A stretch of DNA of 64,000 nucleotides from Pseudomonas veronii (lineage in GTDB: Bacteria; Pseudomonadota; Gammaproteobacteria; Pseudomonadales; Pseudomonadaceae): NCBI RefSeq assembly GCF_001439695.1, contig NZ_JYLL01000023.1, positions 1 through 64,000 of the forward strand, given 5' to 3'. Positions 25,015 through 34,776 of the stretch are shown here, in pieces (within the stretch, counting starts at the first letter, position 1; each line of letters opens with the position of its first letter). The notes below the pieces were generated by a model that saw nothing but the letters and a program-made list of their open reading frames with translations, was not told the origin of the DNA and ran no database searches. The position numbers and the translations under genes were made by a program.

Positions 25015-26418
25015 ATGCTGAAGAAGTTGTTCCAGTCATTCCGTTCTCCCTTGCGTCGAACGCAACACAAACGCAGCACGCCTGAAGTGCTCAACAGCAG
25101 CCAACATTCGCTGCAACGCGCTCAGTTCAGCCGTTATGCAGTGAACATCGTCGAACGTTTGCAGAACGCCGGTTACCAGGCTTATCTGGTGGGCGGCTGT
25201 GTACGCGACATGTTGCTCAATATCACACCCAAGGACTTCGACGTCGCCACCAGCGCCACGCCCGAGCAAGTGCGCGCCGAGTTTCGCAATGCGCGCATCA
25301 TCGGCCGCCGCTTCAAGCTGGTGCATATTCACTTTGGCCGCGAAATCATCGAGGTCGCGACCTTCCGTGCCGGTCATCCGCAAAACGATGAGGAAGAAGA
25401 CACCAATCAGTCTTCCCGCAACGAAAGCGGACGCATCCTGCGCGACAACGTCTACGGCACCCTGGAAGAAGACGCGCAGCGCCGCGACTTCACCATCAAC
25501 GCCTTGTATTACGACCCGGTCAGCGAGCGCATCCTCGATTACGCCAACGGCGTACACGATATTCGCAACAACCTGATCCGCCTGATCGGCGACCCGACGC
25601 AGCGCTACCAGGAAGACCCGGTACGCATGCTGCGGGCGGTGCGTTTCGCCGCGAAGCTGAACTTCGGTATCGAGCGCCACACGGCTGCACCGATTCGCGA
25701 ACTGGCGCCGATGCTGCGGGAAATCCCCTCGGCGCGCCTGTTCGAAGAAGTGCTCAAGCTGTTCCTCTCGGGCTACGCCGCCGATACCTTCGAAATGCTC
25801 GTCGACCTGCAGTTGTTCGATCCCTTGTTCCCGGCAAGCGCCGAAGCACTGGAATACAACCCGACGTATACCCACACCCTGATCAGCGAAGCGTTGATCA
25901 ACACCGACCTGCGCATCAAACAGAACAAACCGGTTACCCCGGCGTTCCTGTTTGCCGCCCTGTTGTGGCCGGCCTTGCCCAAACGCGTACTGCGCCTGCA
26001 GGACCGTGGCATGCCGCCGATCCCGGCCATGCAGGAAGCCGCTCACGAGTTGATCGCCGAGCAGTGCCAGCGCATCGCCATCCCGAAACGCTTCACCCTG
26101 CCGATCCGCGAGATCTGGGACATGCAGGAACGCCTGCCGCGTCGCAGCGGCAAGCGCGCCGACCTGTTGCTGGAGAACCCGCGCTTCCGTGCCGGCTACG
26201 ACTTCCTGCTGCTGCGTGAAAGCGCCGGCGAGCAGACCGACGACCTGGGCGAATGGTGGACCGACTACCAGGACGCCAATGACAGCGAGCGCCGCGAGAT
26301 GATTCGTGAACTCGGCAGCAAAGGCGATGGCGTCGGCGAAGGGCCCAAGAAGCGTCGTCGCAGCGGGAGCAAACGCAAGCGCAGTGCCGCCGATGCCTCG
26401 GGCGCCGCAGGCGAATAA
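25015..26418 (+). CDS. pcnB: Poly(A) polymerase I
   Basis: This 467-residue class II nucleotidyltransferase has the GGCVRDMLL motif and catalytic DFDVAT acids, the RRDFTINAL segment and RNA-binding (FDPLFP) features of PcnB, ending in a basic, lysine/arginine-rich tail. It adds 3' poly(A) tails that speed RNA decay. The ATG at 25015 is preferred over a GTG at 25006. It lies downstream of crcZ and 2 bases ahead of folK, the usual pcnB-folK pairing. Confidence 0.95.
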   Translation: MLKKLFQSFRSPLRRTQHKRSTPEVLNSSQHSLQRAQFSRYAVNIVERLQNAGYQAYLVGGCVRDMLLNITPKDFDVATSATPEQVRAEFRNARIIGRRFKLVHIHFGREIIEVATFRAGHPQNDEEEDTNQSSRNESGRILRDNVYGTLEEDAQRRDFTINALYYDPVSERILDYANGVHDIRNNLIRLIGDPTQRYQEDPVRMLRAVRFAAKLNFGIERHTAAPIRELAPMLREIPSARLFEEVLKLFLSGYAADTFEMLVDLQLFDPLFPASAEALEYNPTYTHTLISEALINTDLRIKQNKPVTPAFLFAALLWPALPKRVLRLQDRGMPPIPAMQEAAHELIAEQCQRIAIPKRFTLPIREIWDMQERLPRRSGKRADLLLENPRFRAGYDFLLLRESAGEQTDDLGEWWTDYQDANDSERREMIRELGSKGDGVGEGPKKRRRSGSKRKRSAADASGAAGE

Positions 26419-26420
26419 AC

Positions 26421-26918
26421 GTGGAACGCATCTACATCGGCATGGGCAGCAACCTGGCGGCCCCGGAGCAACAATTGCGCAATGCTATCGAGGCGTTGGC
26501 GCAATTGCCGGGCACTACCGTCGCCGGGGTGTCGGCCTTCTATCAAAGCGACTCCCTGCTCCCCGGCCAACCGCGCTACACCAATGCGGTCGCGGCCCTG
26601 GACAGCTGCCTGGCGCCACTGGAACTGCTCGATGCGCTGCAAGCCATCGAGAACGACCAAGGCCGCGAGCGCCTTGAGCGTTGGGGCCCACGCACGCTCG
26701 ACCTGGATATCCTGCTGTTCGGCGACCGCCTGATCGACGAACCACGCCTGCAAGTGCCGCACTATCAGATGCACCTGCGCGCCTTCGTGCTGTACCCGCT
26801 GGCCGAACTGGCCCCAGCCACCCTGCAATTGCCCGATGGCCGGCGCCTCAGCGACCTGCTCGCAGCCTGCCCGTTTGTCGGCCTGGAACGCATGCCTGCG
26901 CTCAGCACCCAGCGTTGA
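26421..26918 (+). CDS. folK: 2-amino-4-hydroxy-6-hydroxymethyldihydropteridine pyrophosphokinase (HPPK)
   Basis: This 165-residue enzyme shows the HPPK signature RWGPRTLDLDILLF near residues 90-103. It pyrophosphorylates hydroxymethyl-dihydropterin, the step just before FolP (also in this window). It starts with GTG two bases after the pcnB stop, so translation is coupled to pcnB. The gap to panB holds the GTAACA repeat cluster. Confidence 0.95.
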   Translation: MERIYIGMGSNLAAPEQQLRNAIEALAQLPGTTVAGVSAFYQSDSLLPGQPRYTNAVAALDSCLAPLELLDALQAIENDQGRERLERWGPRTLDLDILLFGDRLIDEPRLQVPHYQMHLRAFVLYPLAELAPATLQLPDGRRLSDLLAACPFVGLERMPALSTQR

Positions 26919-26941
26919 TCAGCCACTGCTGAATCGCATCA

Positions 26942-26981
26942 GTAACAGCGGTAACACCACCGTCGTAACAATGCGGTAACA
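26942..26981. repeat. Cluster of four GTAACA hexamers between folK and panB
   Basis: GTAACA occurs at 26942, 26951, 26965 and 26976, all in the same direction. Read on the minus strand, two of them extend to the 9-mer TGTTACCGC, which is also the left arm of the crcZ upstream palindrome. No sigma-54 promoter was found nearby. Possible regulator-binding array; see findings. Confidence 0.5.
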
Positions 26982-27158
26982 CATGCAATTGACTTCCCGT
27001 GTCCTCCTCACGACTATAGGCGTCCCGCTGCCGCCAACCGGCGCTAAAGGGCGCAATCCAGGCCTTATAAGCACTGCTCTCAAGAAAGTGCGCCTGTATA
27101 AACGAAGACTCACGCGCGTTACTCGCTGTTTCCATGCGCCTGAACGAGGACCCTTTTC

Positions 27159-27959
27159 ATGCCAGACGTTACCCTGACCACCTTGCAGAGCCTCAAGCTC
27201 AAAGGTGAAAAAATCACGATGCTGACCTGCTATGACGCCACCTTCGCCCACGCCTGCTGCCAAGCCGGTGTCGAGGTGTTACTGGTGGGCGACTCCCTCG
27301 GCATGGTGCTTCAAGGGCATGACAGCACCCTGCCCGTCACCACGGATGAACTTGCGTACCACACCGCCAGCGTCAAGCGCGGTAACGACGGCGCCTTTAT
27401 CATCGCCGACCTGCCGTTCATGGGTTACGCCACCGTCGAACAGACCTTCCACAACGCCGGCAAATTGATGCAAGCCGGCGCGCACATGGTCAAGCTCGAA
27501 GGGGCCGCCTGGCTCGCCGACTCGATCCGCATGCTCGCTGAACGCGGCGTGCCGGTGTGCGCGCACATGGGCCTGACACCGCAGTCCGTGAACATCCTCG
27601 GCGGCTATAAAGTCCAGGGCCGCAACGAAGCCCAGGCGCGCCAGATGCGTGCCGATGCCATCGCCCTGGAACAAGCCGGCGCCGCGATGATCGTGCTCGA
27701 GTGCGTGCCCAGCGAACTGGCCGCGGAGATCACCCATGCGGTCAAAGTGCCGGTGATCGGCATTGGTGCCGGGTCGGCCACCGACGGCCAGGTCCTGGTG
27801 CTGCACGACATGCTCGGCCTGTCGATGACCGGCCGGGTACCGAAGTTCGTGAAAAACTTCATGACCGGCCAGGACAGCATCCACGCCGCGTTGAGCGCAT
27901 ACGTCGCCGAAGTCAAAGGCGTGACCTTCCCAGGCGCCGAACACGGATTCTCTGCATGA
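27159..27959 (+). CDS. panB: 3-methyl-2-oxobutanoate hydroxymethyltransferase (ketopantoate hydroxymethyltransferase)
   Basis: This 266-residue TIM-barrel enzyme has metal-binding residues in VGDSLGMVLQGHDSTL and the EGAAW catalytic region. It transfers a hydroxymethyl group from methylene-tetrahydrofolate to the valine-pathway keto acid, first step to pantothenate. Its stop overlaps the panC start (ATGA), so panBC is coupled. A 240-bp region with repeats precedes it. Confidence 0.96.
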   Translation: MPDVTLTTLQSLKLKGEKITMLTCYDATFAHACCQAGVEVLLVGDSLGMVLQGHDSTLPVTTDELAYHTASVKRGNDGAFIIADLPFMGYATVEQTFHNAGKLMQAGAHMVKLEGAAWLADSIRMLAERGVPVCAHMGLTPQSVNILGGYKVQGRNEAQARQMRADAIALEQAGAAMIVLECVPSELAAEITHAVKVPVIGIGAGSATDGQVLVLHDMLGLSMTGRVPKFVKNFMTGQDSIHAALSAYVAEVKGVTFPGAEHGFSA

Positions 27960-28807
27960 ACACCGTAAAAACCCTACGTGAACTGCGGGCCGCCGTTACC
28001 CATGCCCGCAGCGCCGGCAAACGTATCGGCTTTGTGCCCACCATGGGCAACCTGCACAGCGGCCACGCGGCCCTCGTGGCCAAGGCGGCCCAACAGGCGG
28101 ATTTCGTGGTCGCGAGCATCTTCGTCAACCCGCTGCAATTTGGCGCCGGCGAAGACCTGGACAAGTACCCGCGTACCCTCGCCGCCGACCAGGAAAAACT
28201 CCTGCAAGCCGGCTGCAACCTGTTGTTCGCGCCAAGCGTCGAGGAAATGTACCCCAGCGGCATGACCGGCCAGACCCGCGTCAGCGTGCCGCAATTGTCC
28301 GAAGGCCTGTGCGGCGCCAGCCGTCCCGGGCACTTTGAAGGTGTGGCCACGGTGGTCAACAAGCTGTTCAACATGGTCCAGCCGGATATGGCCGTGTTTG
28401 GTCAGAAGGACTACCAGCAACTGGCCGTGATTCGCGCCATGGTCCATGACCTGAACATGCCGATCCAGATCATCGGTGAACCGACCGTGCGCGCCGAGGA
28501 TGGCCTCGCGCTGTCATCGCGCAACGGTTACCTCACCGCCGAGCAGCGGGCCGTTGCGCCGACGTTGTACCGCAGCCTGAGTCAGATTGCCGCCGCCATC
28601 AAAGGCGGCGACCGCGACTTCGCCAAACTGCGTGCCGAACAGGTCCAGCAGATCGAAGCCGCCGGCATGCGCGTGGATTACCTCGAAGTGCGCCAAGGCG
28701 TCCACCTGCGCCCGGCTATGGCCGAGGATCGCGATGTAGTGATCCTGGTCGCGGCCTACCTGGGCGCGACGCGTCTGATCGACAACCTGCATCTGACCCT
28801 CGACTGA
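27956..28807 (+). CDS. panC: Pantothenate synthetase
   Basis: This 283-residue enzyme has the HIGH-like PTMGNLHSGH (28-37) and KDYQQL motifs of the cytidylyltransferase fold. It ligates pantoate and beta-alanine with ATP. I start it at the ATG overlapping the panB stop; the longer reading frame upstream is only a panB shadow. The next gene is pgi, not panD, the aspartate decarboxylase that would supply beta-alanine. Confidence 0.96.
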   Translation: MNTVKTLRELRAAVTHARSAGKRIGFVPTMGNLHSGHAALVAKAAQQADFVVASIFVNPLQFGAGEDLDKYPRTLAADQEKLLQAGCNLLFAPSVEEMYPSGMTGQTRVSVPQLSEGLCGASRPGHFEGVATVVNKLFNMVQPDMAVFGQKDYQQLAVIRAMVHDLNMPIQIIGEPTVRAEDGLALSSRNGYLTAEQRAVAPTLYRSLSQIAAAIKGGDRDFAKLRAEQVQQIEAAGMRVDYLEVRQGVHLRPAMAEDRDVVILVAAYLGATRLIDNLHLTLD

Positions 28808-29020
28808 CCCCCTGCCCGTTGCCCAGCCTGATGCGCCGGTATAAAAAAGTACCGGCCACAGCGCAGACAAAGCCAAGACATATCGACACGCTAGGTTTAA
28901 TGTATTCGCCCTGCGCTATGGTTAGCGCTGTCCGGAACCCATTGCTTGATGAAAGACTGGATGTTTCGGGCTTTGAAGTGTCCTAAAGGCAGTCCCCGTA
29001 ATAAAAGGAAACCCGCAGCG

Positions 29021-30685
29021 ATGGCGTACTACCGCACCCCTCATGACGTTACCGCTCTGCCCGCCTGGCGAGCGCTCAATCAACATCGCCAAGCCATGCA
29101 GGATTTCAGCATGCGCGACGCGTTCAATGCCGATCCTCAGCGTTTTTCCCAATTCACCTTGAGCAGCTGCGGGCTTTTCCTCGATTACTCGAAAAACCTG
29201 ATCACCAGCGAAACCCGCAACCTGCTCGTGGACCTGGCCAAGGAAGTCGACCTTAAAGCCGCGATCGACGCGCTGTATGCCGGCGAGCCGGTGAACTCGT
29301 CCGAGGGTCGCCCTGCCCTGCACACCGCCCTGCGCCGCCCAGTGGGCGACAAGTTGTCGGTCAACGGCGTGAACATCATGCCGGACGTACACAAGGTGTT
29401 GAACCAGATCACCGACCTCGTGGGCCGCATCCACGACGGCCTGTGGCGCGGCTACACCGAGAAGCCGATCACCGACGTGGTGAACATCGGCATCGGTGGC
29501 TCGTTCCTCGGCCCGGAGCTGGTCTCCGAAGCGTTGCTGTCCTACGCCCACAAAGGCGTGCGCTGCCACTACCTGGCGAACATCGACGGCAGCGAGTTCC
29601 ACGAGCTGACCATGAAGCTGCGTGCCGAGACCACGCTGTTCATCGTCTCGTCGAAATCCTTCAACACCCTCGAAACCCTGAAAAACGCCCAGGCCGCCCG
29701 CGCCTGGTACCTGGCCCAGGGCGGCTCGGAAGCCGAGCTGTATCGCCACTTCATCGCCGTATCGAGCAACAACGCGGCCGCCGTGGCCTTCGGTATCCGC
29801 GAAGAAAACATCTTCCCGATGTGGGACTGGGTCGGCGGCCGTTACTCGCTGTGGTCGGCCATCGGCCTGCCCATCGCCCTGGCCATCGGCATGTCGAACT
29901 TCAAGGAACTGCTGTCCGGTGCCTACACCATGGACCAGCATTTCCAGAACGCGCCGTTCGAACAGAACATGCCGGTGCTGCTCGGCCTGCTGGGTGTGTG
30001 GTATGGCAACTTCTGGGGCGCGCAGAGCCATGCGATCCTGCCCTACGACCACTACCTGCGTAACATCACCAAACACTTGCAACAGCTGGACATGGAATCC
30101 AACGGCAAGAGCGTGCGCCAGGACGGTACGCCGGTGTCCACCGATACCGGCCCGGTGATCTGGGGCGGCGTGGGCTGCAACGGCCAGCACGCGTACCACC
30201 AGTTGCTGCACCAGGGCACCCAACTGATCCCGGCCGACTTTATCGTGCCGATCGTCAGCTTCAACCCGGTCTCCGACCACCATCAGTGGCTGTACGCCAA
30301 CTGCCTGTCCCAGAGCCAGGCGCTGATGCTCGGCAAGACCCGCAGCGAAGCCGAAGCCGAGCTGCGCGACAAGGGCCTGCCGGAAGCCGACGTGCAGAAG
30401 CTGGCCCCGCACAAGGTGATCCCGGGCAACCGTCCGAGCAACACCCTGGTGGTCGAGCGCATCAGCCCGCGGCGCCTGGGCGCACTGGTCGCGATGTATG
30501 AACACAAAGTGTTCGTGCAAAGCGTGATCTGGGGCATCAACGCCTTCGACCAATGGGGCGTGGAGCTGGGCAAGGAACTGGGCAAGGGCGTCTACAACCG
30601 CCTGACCGGCGCCGAAGAAAGCCTGGCCGACGATGCGTCGACCCAGGGCCTGATCAACTACTTCCGCGGTCGTCACCGCGGCTGA
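29021..30685 (+). CDS. pgi: Glucose-6-phosphate isomerase
   Basis: This 554-residue protein has both PGI signatures: VGGRYSLWSAIGL (about residue 270) and the C-terminal GKELGKGVYNRL, plus the catalytic glutamate/histidine area (GQHAYHQLLHQGT). It interconverts glucose- and fructose-6-phosphate; in Pseudomonas it serves gluconeogenesis and the cyclic Entner-Doudoroff route. The ATG at 29021, preceded by AAAGGA, fits family length; an upstream frame would add 25 unsupported residues. Confidence 0.97.
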   Translation: MAYYRTPHDVTALPAWRALNQHRQAMQDFSMRDAFNADPQRFSQFTLSSCGLFLDYSKNLITSETRNLLVDLAKEVDLKAAIDALYAGEPVNSSEGRPALHTALRRPVGDKLSVNGVNIMPDVHKVLNQITDLVGRIHDGLWRGYTEKPITDVVNIGIGGSFLGPELVSEALLSYAHKGVRCHYLANIDGSEFHELTMKLRAETTLFIVSSKSFNTLETLKNAQAARAWYLAQGGSEAELYRHFIAVSSNNAAAVAFGIREENIFPMWDWVGGRYSLWSAIGLPIALAIGMSNFKELLSGAYTMDQHFQNAPFEQNMPVLLGLLGVWYGNFWGAQSHAILPYDHYLRNITKHLQQLDMESNGKSVRQDGTPVSTDTGPVIWGGVGCNGQHAYHQLLHQGTQLIPADFIVPIVSFNPVSDHHQWLYANCLSQSQALMLGKTRSEAEAELRDKGLPEADVQKLAPHKVIPGNRPSNTLVVERISPRRLGALVAMYEHKVFVQSVIWGINAFDQWGVELGKELGKGVYNRLTGAEESLADDASTQGLINYFRGRHRG

Positions 30686-30770
30686 CGTCGGTCACACAGG
30701 GCCGGCGTCCATTCGGACGTCGGCCTTGAACCCGCCCCCGACTGGGTGCATCTTTATGACTTGTCGCAAA

Positions 30771-30784
30771 AACAAGAATAAGGA
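30771..30784 (+). promoter_or_regulatory. Likely Hfq/Crc binding motif at the acs ribosome site
   Basis: AACAAGAATAA (30771-30781) fits AAnAAnAAnAA exactly and runs into the AAGGA ribosome site (30780-30784) 6 bp before the acs ATG. Hfq/Crc bound here would block ribosome entry. Confidence 0.6.
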
Positions 30785-30790
30785 TCGCTC

Positions 30791-32728
<1,938 letters not shown>

Positions 32729-32744
32729 GAACCCGCGCGTCGCC

Positions 32745-33614
32745 ATGGAATTTATCCGCAGCCGTATCGAAACCCAGTTGATGAGCCTCACCGGCTTGTC
32801 GCTGGGCCAGTTGGACCTGGAAAACCCCAAGGGCGACCCCGGCCTGTTCGGCCCGGACTCGGTCAGTTGGCAAGTGCATGGCGATTTCAGCAGCATGCTC
32901 ATCGGCGGCATCAGCGCCTTGATGCTGCAAGCCTTGCACCCATTGGCGCTGGCTGGCGTGTGGGACCATTCGAACTTTCGCCAGGACATGCTCGGGCGCC
33001 TGCGCCGCACGTCGCAGTTCATTTCCGGCACCACCTTCGGCTCGCGCAAAGACGCCGATTGGCTGATCGAGAAAGTACGCACCATTCACCTGCAGGTTGT
33101 CGGCCATGCACCCGACGGCCGCGCCTATGCGGCCAGCGACCCGCAGTTGCTGACCTGGGTGCATGTGGCGGAGGTCAGCAGCTTCCTCGCCGCACACGTG
33201 CGTTATCGCAACCCGCAGCTGTCGGGGCGCGATCAGGATCGTTACTACAACGAAATCGCCCTGGTCGCCGAACGCCTGGGCGCGCGGAATGTGCCGCGCT
33301 CACGCGAGGAAATTGCGGATTATCTGGCGCGTATCCGTCCACAATTGTTGTGCGACGCGCGCAGCCGCGAAGTGCTGCGCCTGCTGCTCGAAGCCCCGGC
33401 GCCCAGCACCCTGGCCAAACCCTTTGGCGCCCTGATGATGCAGGCCGGGATCGACCTGCTGCCGGCCTGGGCCGCCGACATGCTGGGGCAACACCCGAGC
33501 CCGCTGCAACGCCAGTTGGTGCGTGCCGGGGTCAAGCGCAGCGCGCCGGTGCTGCGTTGGGCAATGCGCAATGGCTCGGTGCAGCGCGCGCATCGGCGGA
33601 TGGGGTTGATGTAG
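32745..33614 (+). CDS. DUF2236 protein, MpaB/latex-clearing-protein-like oxygenase family
   Basis: This 289-residue all-helical protein belongs to the ER-bound oxygenase MpaB/Lcp/DUF2236 family. Family histidines are visible at H46 (VHGDFSS), H65 (LHPLALAG) and H75 (DHSNF), with a later GRDQDRYYNE segment. Members are thought to bind heme b and act on hydrophobic substrates such as polyisoprene or sesquiterpenes, but small bacterial homologues are uncharacterised. No signal peptide is visible. It lies 16 bp after acsB, in its operon, with the methyltransferase 57 bp downstream. Confidence 0.83.
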   Translation: MEFIRSRIETQLMSLTGLSLGQLDLENPKGDPGLFGPDSVSWQVHGDFSSMLIGGISALMLQALHPLALAGVWDHSNFRQDMLGRLRRTSQFISGTTFGSRKDADWLIEKVRTIHLQVVGHAPDGRAYAASDPQLLTWVHVAEVSSFLAAHVRYRNPQLSGRDQDRYYNEIALVAERLGARNVPRSREEIADYLARIRPQLLCDARSREVLRLLLEAPAPSTLAKPFGALMMQAGIDLLPAWAADMLGQHPSPLQRQLVRAGVKRSAPVLRWAMRNGSVQRAHRRMGLM

Positions 33615-33671
33615 GCGACGCTCCATAACTGCTAAACTCCGCGCCCACATTTACCCAGCAAGGCGCGCTCC

Positions 33672-34688
33672 ATGTCTCCCCTGAACCAGGCGCTGCGCGC
33701 CGCCCTCGATCATCGTCAAGGCCTGATCAGCGAGTTGCACGCCCAAGGCACCGACTGTTACCGGCTGTTCCACGGCAGCCAGGAAGGCGCCGGTGGCCTG
33801 ACCATCGACCGCTATGGCCCGCAATTGCTGGTGCAGAGCTTCCACCAACCGCTGGAAAGCGCAGACTTGCTGGACCTGCATCAACTGATCAGCCAGTACA
33901 TGGGCCTGGAATTGCTGCTGGTGTACAACGACCGTTCCCGTGGCAACTCGCGGATCGACCGCGAAGACACGGTCTACCGCGCCACACCGCCAGCGCTGCA
34001 GGACCTGGTCGGCCACGAATGGGGCCTCAATTACCGCGTGCGCGGGCGCCATGCAGGGCAAGACCCGTTGCTGTTCCTCGACCTGCGCAACACCCGCGGC
34101 TGGGTCAAGACACACAGTGCCGGCAAAAGCGTACTGAACCTGTTCGCCTACACCTGTGGCGTGGGCCTGAGCGCCGCGGCCGGCGGTGCCCGTGACGTGT
34201 GCAACCTGGATTTTGCCGAAGGCAACCTGGCGGTCGGCCGCGAAAACGGCCTGCTCAACCCGCAACTGGCACCCATGACGTTCGTGCAATCCGATTATTT
34301 CCCGGCGATTCGCCAGCTGGCCGGCCTGCCGATCACCCAGCGGCGCGGGCAGAAACTGCCGAGCTATCCGCGCCTGGAACCGCGTCAATATGACCTGGTG
34401 TTGCTTGACCCGCCGGCATGGGCCAAGAGCGCCTTCGGCACCGTCGACCTGTTGCGCGACTATCAAAGCCTGCTCAAGCCGGCGCTGTTGGCAACCGCCG
34501 ACGACGGCGTGCTGATCTGCTGCAACAACCTGGCAAAAGTGAGCATGGACGATTGGCGTGAGCAGGTGCTACGTTGCGCCGAGAAAGCCGGGCGTCCGGT
34601 GCGCGACTGGCAAATCATGCCTCCTGGCGCCGACTTTCCGTCGCAAGACCAGCAACCTCCGTTGAAGACTCTGATCCTGCAGTTATAG
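33672..34688 (+). CDS. Class I SAM-dependent methyltransferase (RlmI/RlmK-like fold)
   Basis: This 338-residue protein has SAM-binding motif I (VLNLFAYTCGVGLSAA, near residue 154-169) and the DPPAWAKS catalytic loop (about 245-252), typical of rRNA base methyltransferases of the RlmI/RlmK group. The N-terminal substrate domain (LFHGSQEGAGGLTIDRYG) is present but no PUA domain is clear. The likely target is rRNA or tRNA, site unknown. Confidence 0.8.
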   Translation: MSPLNQALRAALDHRQGLISELHAQGTDCYRLFHGSQEGAGGLTIDRYGPQLLVQSFHQPLESADLLDLHQLISQYMGLELLLVYNDRSRGNSRIDREDTVYRATPPALQDLVGHEWGLNYRVRGRHAGQDPLLFLDLRNTRGWVKTHSAGKSVLNLFAYTCGVGLSAAAGGARDVCNLDFAEGNLAVGRENGLLNPQLAPMTFVQSDYFPAIRQLAGLPITQRRGQKLPSYPRLEPRQYDLVLLDPPAWAKSAFGTVDLLRDYQSLLKPALLATADDGVLICCNNLAKVSMDDWREQVLRCAEKAGRPVRDWQIMPPGADFPSQDQQPPLKTLILQL

Positions 34689-34776
34689 GAATTTTCTGAA
34701 AGAGGGTGGCTCTTCGGAACCGAAAACCCGTGCCATACTCCAAGGCACTCCTGTTCGACATAGATGGCGCCGCCCC

